A stretch of 64,000 bases of DNA from Tatumella citrea (GTDB lineage: Bacteria > Pseudomonadota > Gammaproteobacteria > Enterobacterales > Enterobacteriaceae). The translations under genes and the position numbers were made by a program. The DNA lies in assembly GCF_002163585.1 (NCBI RefSeq), contig NZ_CP015579.1, positions 3,038,001 to 3,102,000 of the forward strand. The letters run 5' to 3'. Positions 11,061 through 21,198 of the stretch are shown here, piece after piece. Below the pieces are notes generated by a model that saw nothing but the letters and a program-made list of their open reading frames with translations, was not told the DNA's origin and did not search any database. The number at the start of each line of letters is the position of its first letter. Positions within the stretch are counted from its first letter, which is position 1.

Positions 11061-12011
11061 ATGAATCAGCTCGATGCGTTAAAACAATTCACAACCGTAG
11101 TCGCTGACAGTGGGGATATACAGTCAATTCGCGATTACCAGCCTCAGGATGCAACCACTAATCCTTCTCTGGTCCTGAAAGCCGCAGTACTACCTGCCTG
11201 CCAGCCATTAATTGATGATGCTATCCAGTACGCTAATCTGCAGGGTGGAAATAAAGAGACCCGAATCATTAATGCCAGCGATCGTGTAGCTGTCAATCTG
11301 GGTGTTGAAATTCTCAAAAGCATCCCGGGTCGAATCTCAACAGAAGTTGATGCACGTTTGTCATTTAACCGGGGAATGTGCGTTGCCAAAGCAGAAAAAC
11401 TGGTCAGGATGTATGAAGAGCAAAATATTGACCGCTCACGAATTCTGATTAAGTTGGCCTCCACCTGGGAAGGTATCAAGGCCGCAGAAGAACTGGAGCA
11501 GCTGGGCATTAACTGTAATCTTACCCTGCTATTTTCTTTTGCTCAGGCACGGGCTTGTGCTGAGGCGGGAGTTTATCTGATTTCGCCGTTTGTCGGCCGC
11601 ATCTCAGACTGGTACCACAGCCGAAACCCTGAAACCGCTTATCAGGCAGATGAAGACCCGGGAGTTAAGTCGGTTCGCAATATTTACGACTATTATAAGA
11701 AGCATCGTTACCCGACTATCATTATGGGTGCCAGTTTTCGCAATACCGGACAGGTTCTTGCCCTTGCCGGTTGTGATCGTTTAACTATTTCTCCGGAATT
11801 ACTCCATGCTCTTAAAAACAGCGATGCTCCGGTAGAACAAAAACTTCAGGCATCGGTTGAAGCATTTCATCAGCCAGCACCACTGTCAGAAGATGAATTT
11901 CGCTGGCAACACAACCAGGACGCCATGGCGGTAGATAAACTGGCGGAAGGTATCCGACAGTTCGCCACAGACCAGCAAAAGCTGGAAGATATGCTGGTAG
12001 CCCGGCTTTAG
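11061..12011 (+). CDS. talA: Transaldolase A
   Basis: Non-oxidative pentose phosphate enzyme that moves a three-carbon unit from sedoheptulose-7-phosphate to glyceraldehyde-3-phosphate. The 316-residue protein has the Schiff-base Lys131 in [10 protein letters not shown], the family motif DATTNPSL and [16 protein letters not shown]. The start [20 protein letters not shown] matches TalA; a longer frame from 11046 adds only MRSRF. The TalA rather than TalB call comes from the adjacent transketolase, as in the E. coli talA-tktB pair. Confidence 0.95.
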   Translation: MNQLDALKQFTTVVADSGDIQSIRDYQPQDATTNPSLVLKAAVLPACQPLIDDAIQYANLQGGNKETRIINASDRVAVNLGVEILKSIPGRISTEVDARLSFNRGMCVAKAEKLVRMYEEQNIDRSRILIKLASTWEGIKAAEELEQLGINCNLTLLFSFAQARACAEAGVYLISPFVGRISDWYHSRNPETAYQADEDPGVKSVRNIYDYYKKHRYPTIIMGASFRNTGQVLALAGCDRLTISPELLHALKNSDAPVEQKLQASVEAFHQPAPLSEDEFRWQHNQDAMAVDKLAEGIRQFATDQQKLEDMLVARL

Positions 12012-12055
12012 TTGCTTCATTTCATATAATTATCTTTAATCAGGTGGAAAGAAAC

Positions 12056-14047
12056 ATGCCCTCACATAAAGAACTCGCCAACGCGATTCGCGCTCTCAGT
12101 ATGGATGCCGTTCAGAAGGCCAAATCGGGCCACCCTGGCGCCCCTATGGGTATGGCAGATATCGCCGAAGTGTTATGGCGCGATTACCTGAACCATAACC
12201 CGCAGAACCCGTCATGGAGTGATCGCGACCGCTTTGTGCTGTCTAACGGCCACGGCTCAATGCTGATTTACAGCCTGCTGCACCTGACAGGTTACGACCT
12301 GCCGATTCAGGAACTGGCCAACTTCCGTCAGCTGCACTCACGTACCCCGGGTCACCCGGAATACGGCTACACCCCAGGCGTGGAAACCACCACCGGTCCT
12401 CTGGGACAGGGGATTGCCAATGCAGTCGGTTTCGCGATTGCTGAACGTACCCTGGCTGCACAGTTTAACCGCCCTGGTCATGACATCGTCGATCACCACA
12501 CTTACGTGTTTATGGGTGACGGCTGCATGATGGAAGGGATTTCTCACGAAGTCTGCTCACTGGCAGGTACCCTGAAACTCGGCAAACTGATGGCGTTCTA
12601 CGATGACAACGGTATCTCTATCGATGGTCACGTTGACGGCTGGTTTACTGATGACACCGGACTGCGCTTTGAAGCCTATGGCTGGCACGTAATCCGCGGA
12701 ATCGACGGTCACGACAGTGAAGCCGTGCGTCAAGCGATTGAAGAAGCCCGCAGCGTAACAGACAAGCCGTCACTGCTGATGTGTAAAACCGTGATTGGTT
12801 TCGGCTCACCGAACAAAGCCGGAACTCATGATGCCCACGGCGCGGCTCTGGGTAATGACGAAATTGCACTGACCCGTAAACAGCTGGGCTGGAACTACCC
12901 TCCGTTTGAAATCCCTGCTGATATTTATGCAGCCTGGGATGCCAAGGCTGCCGGCCAGGAAAAAGAGCAGGCGTGGAACCAGAAATTTGCGGCTTACCGC
13001 GAAGCCTTCCCTGAACTGGCAAAAGAGTACCAGCGTCGTACCACCGGCCAGCTGCCGGCAAACTGGCAGGCCGAATCTCAGAAATATGTTGAGCAGCTGC
13101 AGGCAAATCCGGCAAATATCGCCAGCCGTAAAGCCTCACAGAATGCCATTGAAGCTTTCGGCAAACTGCTGCCGGAATATCTGGGCGGCTCAGCTGACCT
13201 GGCACCAAGTAACCTGACCATGTGGTCCGGCTCCAAACCGCTTAACGAAGACCCGGCCGGTAACTACATCCATTACGGTGTCCGTGAATTCGGTATGACC
13301 GCGATTGCCAACGGTCTGGCCCTGCACGGTGGTTTCCTGCCGTACACCGCGACCTTCCTGATGTTTGTCGAATATGCCCGTAATGCGGCGCGTATGGCAG
13401 CACTGATGAAAATCCGCCAGATCATGGTGTATACCCATGACTCTATCGGTCTGGGTGAAGACGGCCCGACTCACCAGCCGGTTGAACAGCTGGCCAGTCT
13501 GCGTACCACGCCTAACATGAGCACCTGGCGTCCGTGTGACCAGGTGGAATCTGCAGTGGCCTGGAAATATGCGATTGAACGTCAGGACGGCCCGAGTGCG
13601 CTGATTTTCTCCCGTCAGAACCTGACCCAGCAGCCGCGCAGTGCAGAGCAGCTGGCGAACGTGGCCCGTGGCGGTTATATCCTGAAAGACAGCGACGGCC
13701 AGCCGGAACTGATCCTGATTGCCACCGGTTCAGAAGTTTCTCTGGCGGTGGACGCGGCGGACAAACTGACTGCTGAAGGACGTAAAGTGCGTGTGGTTTC
13801 TATGCCATCCACCGATGCCTTCGACAAACAGGATGCGGCTTACCGTGAATCTGTACTGCCTGCGGCCGTCAGCGCCCGTGTGGCAGTGGAAGCAGGCATT
13901 GCCGACTACTGGTTCAAATACACCGGCCTGAAAGGTGAGATTGTAGGGATGACCACTTTCGGTGAGTCTGCCCCGGCAGATCTGCTGTTTAAAGAGTTCG
14001 GCTTTACCGTGGATAACGTGGTAGCGAAAGCAAAAGCCATTCTGTAA
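12056..14047 (+). CDS. tktB: Transketolase (TktB position)
   Basis: Thiamin-diphosphate enzyme that transfers two-carbon units in the pentose phosphate pathway. The 663-residue protein shows the N-terminal substrate His in [14 protein letters not shown], the ThDP/metal motif GDGCMMEG and the pyrimidine-binding region [19 protein letters not shown]. The start is set at 12056 ([10 protein letters not shown]) after AGGTGG; the frame from 12044 adds MERN. The 44-bp gap after talA indicates co-transcription. TktB rather than TktA is inferred from synteny with E. coli. Confidence 0.95.
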   Translation: MPSHKELANAIRALSMDAVQKAKSGHPGAPMGMADIAEVLWRDYLNHNPQNPSWSDRDRFVLSNGHGSMLIYSLLHLTGYDLPIQELANFRQLHSRTPGHPEYGYTPGVETTTGPLGQGIANAVGFAIAERTLAAQFNRPGHDIVDHHTYVFMGDGCMMEGISHEVCSLAGTLKLGKLMAFYDDNGISIDGHVDGWFTDDTGLRFEAYGWHVIRGIDGHDSEAVRQAIEEARSVTDKPSLLMCKTVIGFGSPNKAGTHDAHGAALGNDEIALTRKQLGWNYPPFEIPADIYAAWDAKAAGQEKEQAWNQKFAAYREAFPELAKEYQRRTTGQLPANWQAESQKYVEQLQANPANIASRKASQNAIEAFGKLLPEYLGGSADLAPSNLTMWSGSKPLNEDPAGNYIHYGVREFGMTAIANGLALHGGFLPYTATFLMFVEYARNAARMAALMKIRQIMVYTHDSIGLGEDGPTHQPVEQLASLRTTPNMSTWRPCDQVESAVAWKYAIERQDGPSALIFSRQNLTQQPRSAEQLANVARGGYILKDSDGQPELILIATGSEVSLAVDAADKLTAEGRKVRVVSMPSTDAFDKQDAAYRESVLPAAVSARVAVEAGIADYWFKYTGLKGEIVGMTTFGESAPADLLFKEFGFTVDNVVAKAKAIL

Positions 14048-14055
14048 CGCTCACG

Positions 14056-14085
14056 GCCCCCTGCTCATTGCAGGGGGCTGGTTTA
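14056..14085 (+). terminator. Intrinsic terminator of tktB
   Basis: GCCCCCTGC (14056-14064), loop TCATT, GCAGGGGGC (14070-14078), then TGGTTT. The stem is strong and lies 9 nt past the tktB stop. Confidence 0.85.
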
Positions 14086-14195
14086 AAAGCGTAACGATTC
14101 TCATATCAGGAAACATAAAAAGCGTTATTGTCCCCTTTTCGTTAGCCATAAACTCTTTAAAATATCCCTTTTCATTTTCCCACGGACACTCTCGA

Positions 14196-15335
14196 TTGAA
14201 AAAGCGCTCTTCTTTGCTGTTAGCTCTGGTTGTTTCACTGTATTCAATGTCTGGCATTGCCGGGGTCACCACCTCTCCTGAACTGACATCACAGATTGTC
14301 GACCGTTATGCTAACCATATTTTTTATGGTAGCGGCGCCAGCGGCATGGCCATGGTAGTCATTGATGGCAACCAGCGGGTGTTTACTGGTCTGGGGGAAA
14401 CCCGTCCCGGAAATAATATCCGGCCGCAGAAAGATTCAGTGATCAGGATAGCCTCACTGAGTAAATTAATGACCACCGAAGTGTTGGTTAAATTATCCAG
14501 GGCTGGCACTGTCAAACTCAATGATCCGTTAAGCCGTTATGCACCGAGAGGTGCTGTGGTTCCGACATGGCACGGTAACAGTATTCGGTTAATTAACCTC
14601 GCAACACATAGCGCTGGTTTGCCACGCGAAATGCCAGGAGGTAAAGCTCACCGTCCGGTATTTGTCTGGCCGGTGCGCAGCCAGCGCTGGGCCTGGCTGG
14701 CACATGCAAGACTGAAATATGCGCCGGGAACTGAAGTTTCCTATTCTAACCTGGGCTTCGATTTTCTGGCTGATGCCCTCTCCCGGGCGGCAGCTAAACC
14801 TTACCCGCAGTTATTACAACAACTGGTTACCCGGCCACTGGGGATGAAAGATACCACTTTCACTCCATCACCGGATCAGTGCCAACGTCTGATGGTACCG
14901 GAACAAAGTGCCAGCCCTTGTAATAACACCCTGGCAGCCATCGGCAGCGGAGGTGTTTATTCCACCCCTGATGACATGGGACGCTGGATGCAACAATTCC
15001 TGAATTCGGTCGGCCATCCGCGCAACCCACTGGCGGGTGAATTGCAAAGAATGGTCTATCCGCGCTCCTCATTATTACGGGTTAATGGCATGGATGTGGC
15101 GGGCCATGCGGATGCTATCGGAATGGGTTGGCTACATATGGCTGCCACCGACGACTCACCTGCTCTGATTGAGAAAACCGGGGGTGGAGGTGGCTTTATG
15201 ACCTATATCGCCATGTCGCCGCAAAATAACGTTGGGGTCTTTATTGTGGTTGCCCGTTCATCGTTAAGCCATTTCTCACCAATGAGCAACGGAGTTAACG
15301 AACTCATTGCTGAACTGGTGCGCAACCACCGTTAA
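14196..15335 (+). CDS. ampH: AmpH-type serine peptidoglycan DD-carboxypeptidase/endopeptidase
   Basis: Class C beta-lactamase-fold penicillin-binding protein of 379 residues (E. coli AmpH 385). After a signal peptide (about residues 1-22) it has the active-site SLSK (Ser87, Lys90), the YSN triad (183-185) and a late KTGG box. Many stretches match AmpH: VDRYANHIFYGSGASGMAMV, SPDQCQRLM, ASPCNNTLAAIGSGGVYSTP. The start codon is TTG at 14196; no in-frame ATG precedes it. It overlaps the convergent DUF1176 gene by 4 bp. In E. coli ampH lies elsewhere, so the location is specific to this lineage. Confidence 0.94.
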   Translation: MKKRSSLLLALVVSLYSMSGIAGVTTSPELTSQIVDRYANHIFYGSGASGMAMVVIDGNQRVFTGLGETRPGNNIRPQKDSVIRIASLSKLMTTEVLVKLSRAGTVKLNDPLSRYAPRGAVVPTWHGNSIRLINLATHSAGLPREMPGGKAHRPVFVWPVRSQRWAWLAHARLKYAPGTEVSYSNLGFDFLADALSRAAAKPYPQLLQQLVTRPLGMKDTTFTPSPDQCQRLMVPEQSASPCNNTLAAIGSGGVYSTPDDMGRWMQQFLNSVGHPRNPLAGELQRMVYPRSSLLRVNGMDVAGHADAIGMGWLHMAATDDSPALIEKTGGGGGFMTYIAMSPQNNVGVFIVVARSSLSHFSPMSNGVNELIAELVRNHR

Positions 15336-16390
15336 AAATGGTTTCCTGCGGGGGCAGAAACTTCCGCAGGGGCTGCTGACCAGATGACCGGCCAGTGGTC
15401 TGCAGAATGCCAGCGATCGCAAACACTTTCGCTGGCAAACTGTTTCAGGACAAACTGTTGACCATCAAATTGCCAGCGACTCATCGTTCCGCAATCCGAC
15501 ACTGAACGACCCCACAACACTGTAGTCAGCATCCTGGTGTGTGGATCATAACCGGCGTTAGTTAATTCAAAATTATCCCCCGCCTGAGTGCTCTGAGAAA
15601 AAGGCAAACGGAAGGTCAGTTGACGCGCCTGCAACGGGAAATTGCGACTCATCAGCCATGCCTGGTAGAACGTGTTATAGGCAGCACTTTCACAACTAAT
15701 CAGCAGCAATGCCTGAGTATCACTTACCGGCGCCACTTTAATCTGCCGGAATACCGGTTCCAGCGAACAGGACTGCACACTGATTTGCGAAATACCGTAG
15801 TTAACAAAATAGTTTATTTCATCGCGGGAAAGAGCTGTCGGTGTTGGCGGCGTTAATCCCGATTCAACCACCAGAGTGGATGGTGATGTTTCCATCCCCT
15901 GAGTTTCACTACTCAGACTGGCCCGGATTTCTGATGCTTTTTCGAGAAACGCGGGTAATGAAGTTAAAGACAGGCTGACATGAGTATCCTCGCCAACACT
16001 TATCTGAGCCGCGTGACTCAGAATGTCGAGCAGGCTTTGTGCCATCTGAGGATCATCGGTAACGACTGAGCGGGCATCACTCTGAATATCTGGCTTTGGC
16101 CAGGGCTGGCCATCAATCAATAACCGTTGGGCCAGCGGCGGCTGATTATCTGCCGCAGATATCTGTGAAGGATGATAATCAATCCGTAGCTCATGAATGT
16201 TTGCTTCACCCGCCGACCGGTAAAAGCTGATAACCAGCCCACTGCCATGATCAATATTTCTGGCCTGGCAGGATGCAAAATTATCACAGCTTAATTCCCA
16301 GCCAGAAAATACCTTTTGTACCGGTTGTGCCGATACGCGGCCAGTCGCAGATATTAGCAGCAATAACAACATTGCTTTGGGTAGTTGCAT
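15332..16390 (-). CDS. DUF1176 family exported protein
   Basis: A 352-residue protein with a signal peptide (MQLPKAMLLLLLISATGRVSA, shown by its hydrophobic core LLLLLI, cleavage probably after VSA) and a mature part starting QPVQKVFSGWELSCDNFASC. The opening GWELSCDNFASCQAR and later CSLEPVF, LISCES and CDRWHSADHWPVIW suggest several periplasmic disulfides, as in DUF1176 proteins. The start at 16390 is preferred over 16483 because it gives a clean signal peptide, although no good ribosome site is visible. The function is unknown. Confidence 0.82.
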   Translation of the reverse strand: MQLPKAMLLLLLISATGRVSAQPVQKVFSGWELSCDNFASCQARNIDHGSGLVISFYRSAGEANIHELRIDYHPSQISAADNQPPLAQRLLIDGQPWPKPDIQSDARSVVTDDPQMAQSLLDILSHAAQISVGEDTHVSLSLTSLPAFLEKASEIRASLSSETQGMETSPSTLVVESGLTPPTPTALSRDEINYFVNYGISQISVQSCSLEPVFRQIKVAPVSDTQALLLISCESAAYNTFYQAWLMSRNFPLQARQLTFRLPFSQSTQAGDNFELTNAGYDPHTRMLTTVLWGRSVSDCGTMSRWQFDGQQFVLKQFASESVCDRWHSADHWPVIWSAAPAEVSAPAGNHF

Positions 16391-16562
16391 AACGAAGATA
16401 CCGGGAGAAGGCTGTGCGGCGCTGTTACTGGCCAGAATACCTGTTAAAACATTTATCATCCTGAATGACTTCATGAGGCTCAATCAGAATCTTCGGACTA
16501 TTCCCGCTCTGTGACATAAATATACTTTCACACTCTCGCTATTGCCGGCTCAGATTACGGAT

Positions 16563-16594
16563 AAAAAAATACCCTGCCAGGCAGGGTATTTTTA
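16563..16594. terminator. Bidirectional intrinsic terminator downstream of ansP
   Basis: AATACCCTGCC and GGCAGGGTATT form a near-perfect palindrome with A-rich sequence on the left and T-rich on the right. It lies 18 bp past the ansP stop (minus strand) and would also work on the plus strand. Confidence 0.88.
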
Positions 16595-16611
16595 ACAACC
16601 ATTAGCGGTAG

Positions 16612-18078
16612 CTATTCAGCATCATGTTGAATGTCATCATGCTGCCGTGCAGTAATGGCCTGCACCCGTTTGCGAACACCATACCAGCCAATAATCAGCA
16701 GAATGATAATCAGCGGAATAGACGCAACGGTATATGTCCCGGTAGGGTAATCAAATGCCATCAGCACAATAACGCTAAACAGGAACAGCAACGTCAGCCA
16801 GGAGGTAAACGGTGCCCCCGGTAATTTGAAGCTGATATCATCCGCTTTGCCTTCTTTAATAGCCTGACGTAGTTTCAGCTGGCAAAGCACGATGAATGCC
16901 CACGAACAAACGATACCCAGAGACGCGAAATTCAGCACGATTTCGAAGACCTGGCTCGGTACATAATAGTTCAGGACAACCCCAATGACGTAGACTCCGA
17001 TAGTTACCAGGATACCGGCGAAAGGTACCTGCTGGCGGCTCATCTTAGACATAAATTTCGGTGCAGAACCGCCCATCGACATTGAGCGTAAAATACGACC
17101 GGTAGTGTACAGACCTGAGTTCAGGCTGGACAAGGCCGCTGTCAGTACCACAATATTCATGATACTGCCGATGTAGGGAACACCCAGCTTAGAGAAGAAA
17201 GTCACGAACGGACTTTGCCCCGCCTGATATGCATTCCATGGTAACAGCAATACCAGCAGTACCACTGAACCCACATAAAACAGGCCGATACGCCAGATAA
17301 CGCTGTTAATGGCTTTCGGGACCATAATCTTCGGATTTTTACATTCACCAGCCGCAGTGCCAACGAATTCGATAGAAGCGAAGGCAAAGACAACCCCCTG
17401 AATCAGTACCAGCGCCGCTAACAGGCCGTGAGGGAAAATCCCCCCATTATCACTGATCAGATGGAAGCCGGTCTGTACGCCATCCAGAGGTTTACCGCTT
17501 CCCAGGAACACGACACCGACAATCAGGAAAATAACGATAGCCAGCACTTTTACCAGAGCGAACCAGAATTCCATTTCGGCGAACCACTTTACACCGATCA
17601 TGTTCATGGTACCCACCAGAGCCAGGGCCGCCAGAGCTATCACCCACTGTGGAATATCACCAAAAGCTCCCCAGTAATGCATGTAAAGTGCAACTGCCGT
17701 AATATCCACAATTCCGGTCATTGCCCAGTTAACAAAGTACATCCACCCTGCAACAAACGAGGCTTTCTCTCCCATAAATTCACGGGCATATGAGACAAAA
17801 CTCCCACTGGATGGACGGTGCATAACCAGCTCACCCAGAGCTCGCAGAATAAAGAAAGAGAAGATACCGCATACCAGATACACTAACGCAAGTGCCGGTC
17901 CTGCCGCTTGTAAACGGGAACCAGCCCCCAGAAATAACCCGGTACCAATTGCACCACCAATTGCAATCATTTGAACCTGGCGGTTACCCATCTCTTTACG
18001 GTAGCCGCTGTCATGTGAATTAAGCCATTTGCGTCTTGCCGCACGTAGCTCTTCAGCTGTTTTTTTTGTATTTTTCAT
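16612..18078 (-). CDS. ansP: L-asparagine permease
   Basis: Amino acid/proton symporter of the APC superfamily in the inner membrane. The 488-residue protein matches E. coli AnsP (499) over nearly its whole length: MGNRQVQMIAIGGAIGTGLF at residues 30-49 (the GAIGTGLF substrate motif), WMYFVNWAMTGIVDITAVAL, FASIEFVGTAAGECKNP and FKLPGAPFTSW. About 12 membrane segments are visible. The start at 18078 (MKNTKKTAEE) has AGGA 7 nt upstream; the longer frame from 18111 lacks this. It is a single-gene unit with its own terminator. Confidence 0.95.
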   Translation of the reverse strand: MKNTKKTAEELRAARRKWLNSHDSGYRKEMGNRQVQMIAIGGAIGTGLFLGAGSRLQAAGPALALVYLVCGIFSFFILRALGELVMHRPSSGSFVSYAREFMGEKASFVAGWMYFVNWAMTGIVDITAVALYMHYWGAFGDIPQWVIALAALALVGTMNMIGVKWFAEMEFWFALVKVLAIVIFLIVGVVFLGSGKPLDGVQTGFHLISDNGGIFPHGLLAALVLIQGVVFAFASIEFVGTAAGECKNPKIMVPKAINSVIWRIGLFYVGSVVLLVLLLPWNAYQAGQSPFVTFFSKLGVPYIGSIMNIVVLTAALSSLNSGLYTTGRILRSMSMGGSAPKFMSKMSRQQVPFAGILVTIGVYVIGVVLNYYVPSQVFEIVLNFASLGIVCSWAFIVLCQLKLRQAIKEGKADDISFKLPGAPFTSWLTLLFLFSVIVLMAFDYPTGTYTVASIPLIIILLIIGWYGVRKRVQAITARQHDDIQHDAE

Positions 18079-18643
18079 ATTTTTCCTGTTTGTCCTGACC
18101 ACCCGCAACACATAGTAATCGTTTGCGTAATTATGGGAGGTTTATCTCTTCAACCCTACGCAGCCATACGATTTTGCCATAAGAAAAACCGGGCGTTGAA
18201 TCCTACCCGCTAAAGACAGTTGTCGTAAAGCCCTGTAAATCAAGGTGAAGGCTTTCTTATGATGAATATCAAAAACAACGTCATAAGTTATTGTTATGAA
18301 ATGTAACCTACCTGTCCCTTAATGCCGCAGTGTGCAACAGCATTTCTGGTAATCACAGAACGTGACAACTTCCAGACGACAGCGGATTTTGCCTTGGATT
18401 AGCCATTTTTTCAGTAAAAATTTTGCCTGCAACAGAGGATTCTGCCTGATTTGTAACTCAGATAGCATATTTATCCGGCATCTGCGGGTCTTTGCCAGCT
18501 TCACCTTTGCCGGGAAAACCTTCGCCACAGTGGATCAAAGCAGGTGTTTACGGCATTATCACTGACATACAACAAAAGCACCGCCACCGATCAGCGGGCC
18601 CGACCACGCTGGTGACACTCTCTTTGACAGGTAGTCGTATTAA
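18079..18643. other. Long spacer between ansP and yffB
   Basis: No gene could be supported in this 565-bp stretch; short frames on both strands have no family-like sequence or ribosome sites. Besides the PurR-like site, it holds an inverted repeat CTTATGA...TCATAAG (about 18257-18289), with AT-rich sequence after it, and a looser pair AAAGCC...GGCTTT (about 18227-18254). These are likely part of the divergent promoters. Confidence 0.5.
18113..18128 (-). promoter_or_regulatory. PurR-box-like site upstream of ansP
   Basis: The minus strand reads ACGCAAACGATTACTA. The left half ACGCAAACG is identical to the PurR consensus ACGCAAACGTTTTCGT; the right half is weaker. It lies 35-50 nt before the ansP start. 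PurR or another LacI-family repressor could bind; this is inference from sequence only. Confidence 0.4.
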
Positions 18644-19027
18644 ATGATGAACAGTGATACCCCCTCCCGCCTGACGATGTATGGCATTAAAAATTGCGAT
18701 ACGATTCGTAAAGCCCGACGTTTCCTGGAAGATCAGGGCGTGGAATACCATTTTCACGATTACCGGGCCGACGGACTGGACAGTACGCTGTTGCGTACCT
18801 TTATTGATACTCTGGGCTATAAAACCCTGCTGAATACCCGCGGAACCACCTGGCGTAAACTGTCGGAAGAGACCCGGGCAGCCGTTACCGATAATCAGAG
18901 CGCCATGCAGGTAATGCTGGAAAATCCTGCTGTGATTAAACGTCCGCTGCTGTGTGCAGCAAACAATGCCATGCTGACCGGCTTTGACCCGGCCGCCTAC
19001 CAGACGTTTATCCAGGAGAATCTCTGA
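18644..19027 (+). CDS. yffB: ArsC/Spx-family protein YffB
   Basis: A 127-residue thioredoxin-fold protein of the ArsC/Spx family. The N-terminal [17 protein letters not shown] has the conserved Cys at about position 18 with the CDT(I)RKA motif, and RGTTWRKL and AVIKRPLLC follow, as in E. coli YffB. It may use glutathione, but no activity is established. Its stop overlaps the dapE start (TGATG at 19025-19029), the same yffB-dapE coupling as in E. coli. ATG codons at 18644 and 18647 are both possible starts; no strong ribosome site is seen. Confidence 0.93.
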   Translation: MMNSDTPSRLTMYGIKNCDTIRKARRFLEDQGVEYHFHDYRADGLDSTLLRTFIDTLGYKTLLNTRGTTWRKLSEETRAAVTDNQSAMQVMLENPAVIKRPLLCAANNAMLTGFDPAAYQTFIQENL

Positions 19028-20154
19028 TGTTTTGTCCGGTAATTGAGCTTACACAACAACTGATACGTTGCCCTTCAGTCAGCCCGGAAGATGCGGGTTG
19101 CCAGGCGTTGCTGATCGACAGATTGCAGGCAATTGGCTTTAAGATTGAGCAAATGAATTTTGGTGACACCCGTAATTTTTGGGCGACCCGCGGAGAAGGC
19201 GAAACTCTGGCGTTTGCCGGCCATACGGACGTAGTGCCACCAGGCGAAGCACGCCACTGGATTAATCCCCCTTTTGAACCGACGATCCGTGACGGTATGT
19301 TGTTTGGTCGTGGCGCAGCGGATATGAAAGGATCGCTGGCAGCCATGGTGGTCGCAGCAGAACGCTTTGTCACTATGCACCCTTACCACCGCGGTCGTCT
19401 GGCCTTTCTGATCACTTCTGACGAAGAAGCCAGTGGCATCAACGGCACAGTGAAAGTCGTTGAAGCTCTGATGGCCCGCAAGGAACGGATGGATTACTGT
19501 CTGGTCGGGGAACCCTCCAGTACTGAAGTGGTTGGCGATGTGGTCAAAAATGGCCGTCGAGGTTCCATCACTGCAAATCTGACCGTACACGGGGTACAGG
19601 GCCATGTTGCTTATCCGCATCTTGCCGATAATCCGGTGCACCGTGCCATGCCGGCACTGAATGAGTTGGTTGCGACACAGTGGGATAACGGCAACGAATT
19701 TTTCCCGCCAACCAGCATGCAAATTGCCAATGTCCAGGCGGGGACAGGTAGCAACAATGTGATCCCGGGGGATCTGTTTGTTCAGTTTAACTTCCGGTTC
19801 AGTACCGAACTGACCGACACCATGATTCGTGAACAGGTTGAAGCACTACTGAATCGCCACCAGCTCCGCTACAGTCTGGAGTGGAATTTATCCGGTCAAC
19901 CTTTCCTGACTGCACAAGGTAAACTGGTAAATGCGGTAGTTAAGGCCGTTCAGCACTATAATGAGATTAAGCCTCAGCTGCTGACCACCGGAGGTACCTC
20001 TGATGGCCGGTTTATTGCCCGAATGGGCACACAGGTGGTTGAACTGGGGCCGGTAAATGCCACGATCCACAAAATCAATGAGTGTGTAAAAGCATCCGAT
20101 CTGCAACTGCTGAGCCGGATGTATCAACGGATCATGGATCAACTTGTTGCCTGA
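19027..20154 (+). CDS. dapE: Succinyl-diaminopimelate desuccinylase
   Basis: Dinuclear zinc hydrolase of the lysine/diaminopimelate pathway; releases succinate from N-succinyl-LL-DAP. The 375-residue protein has the metal motifs GHTDVVP (His66), GRGAADMKG (Asp99), SDEEASG (Glu133/Glu134) and a C-terminal His in ATIHKINE. It supplies meso-DAP for peptidoglycan together with dapA in this window. Confidence 0.97.
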   Translation: MFCPVIELTQQLIRCPSVSPEDAGCQALLIDRLQAIGFKIEQMNFGDTRNFWATRGEGETLAFAGHTDVVPPGEARHWINPPFEPTIRDGMLFGRGAADMKGSLAAMVVAAERFVTMHPYHRGRLAFLITSDEEASGINGTVKVVEALMARKERMDYCLVGEPSSTEVVGDVVKNGRRGSITANLTVHGVQGHVAYPHLADNPVHRAMPALNELVATQWDNGNEFFPPTSMQIANVQAGTGSNNVIPGDLFVQFNFRFSTELTDTMIREQVEALLNRHQLRYSLEWNLSGQPFLTAQGKLVNAVVKAVQHYNEIKPQLLTTGGTSDGRFIARMGTQVVELGPVNATIHKINECVKASDLQLLSRMYQRIMDQLVA

Positions 20155-20174
20155 TCACTGAAGGAGCTACAGTC

Positions 20175-20363
20175 ATGGAATGGTTGAAACACTATTGGTG
20201 GGTCATTGTTATCCTGTTTATGATCGGAATTCTGATGAACGTTTATAAAGATTTGAAACGTGTCGATCCGAAAAAATATCTGGATAACAAACCCGAACTG
20301 CCCCCACATCGTGATTTTAACGATAAGTGGGACGATGATGATGACTGGCCGGCTAAAAAGTAA
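20175..20363 (+). CDS. ypfN: Small single-span membrane protein YpfN
   Basis: A 62-residue protein: [20 protein letters not shown] gives one membrane segment, followed by a charged tail with [20 protein letters not shown] and an Asp run before WPAKK. Size, sequence and place after dapE match E. coli YpfN (UPF0370). AAGGAG at 20161 sits 8 nt before the ATG. The function is unknown. Confidence 0.94.
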   Translation: MEWLKHYWWVIVILFMIGILMNVYKDLKRVDPKKYLDNKPELPPHRDFNDKWDDDDDWPAKK

Positions 20364-20432
20364 TCCGCTGTAGTTGATGCAGCTGACCTCCGGACTCCGG
20401 GGGCAGCTGCATACAGTTGCAAAACTTAAGCT

Positions 20433-21128
20433 TTAGATCATCGGGATGACATCATCCTGCCCCGGAGTACCGCCACTCAACGCCTCATCGAAATAACGCT
20501 TTGGGATCGTGTATTTCAGATGATTAATTGCCAGTTGCAGGCTTTTCTCATCGATGGCATGAGGTAAATCTTCCACACAATCCAGAGTCACATCTCCCCC
20601 TGCCCCGGTTATCCATTCTGCCGCCTGCTCCGCCTTCTGATAGGGGATGACTTCATCTTCATCACCATGTATCAGATGGAAAGTCGCAGCCAGAGAAACA
20701 GCCACCGGCGGTGTATTATAGCTTCCTGACAATACCACTGCCCTGCCAGCCAAATCGGGAATGGTTTTCAGGGCCTCAAGGATCATAGTTCCTCCCTGAG
20801 AAAATCCGATTAATGCTGTTGCTGCGGCCGTCACTCCGGTCTGAATTTGCCACTCCTTAACCAGTCGGGTGAATTGCGGCATGACCTTATCGATATCATT
20901 TTGTCTCAGAGTGGTCGAACAGTCCTGTTCACTAAACCATTCGCTGCCTCCGGTCATCAGTTGATGAGGACCACCGACAGAGACCACGTGTGACTGCGGG
21001 AATGCCTGTGCAAACCACCGGCCAATCTGGGCCATTGCAGCAGGATTATCACCACTGCGATGAAATAATAAAAACAGCTGAGTCCCCGGGCCTGCGGGTG
21101 ACTGCACAACTACCTGTTCAATATCCAT
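20433..21128 (-). CDS. ypfH: Carboxylesterase YpfH
   Basis: Alpha/beta-hydrolase of 231 residues. The nucleophile elbow is GFSQGG, the acid is in LIHGDEDEVIP and the catalytic His is in DLPHAID. E. coli YpfH hydrolyses short acyl esters. It is convergent with ypfN and lies 70 bp downstream of tmcA, as in E. coli. Confidence 0.93.
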   Translation of the reverse strand: MDIEQVVVQSPAGPGTQLFLLFHRSGDNPAAMAQIGRWFAQAFPQSHVVSVGGPHQLMTGGSEWFSEQDCSTTLRQNDIDKVMPQFTRLVKEWQIQTGVTAAATALIGFSQGGTMILEALKTIPDLAGRAVVLSGSYNTPPVAVSLAATFHLIHGDEDEVIPYQKAEQAAEWITGAGGDVTLDCVEDLPHAIDEKSLQLAINHLKYTIPKRYFDEALSGGTPGQDDVIPMI

Positions 21129-21198
21129 AATCTCCTCCTGCTAAATACTATAGCCTGCCGGCCGGATACTCTCACGCGGAAGATTTTGACCATAATCG

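Noticed and set aside
12645..13208. Long minus-strand frame (187 codons) inside tktB
   Set aside because: Antisense to the conserved transketolase; the sequence is compositionally a shadow of its codon use and shows no domain.
18319..18565. Short frames on both strands of the ansP-yffB spacer
   Set aside because: No ribosome site, no recognisable sequence and mutually overlapping.
19075..19722. 215-codon minus-strand frame in dapE
   Set aside because: Lies fully within dapE, whose metal motifs are intact; no ribosome site or family pattern.
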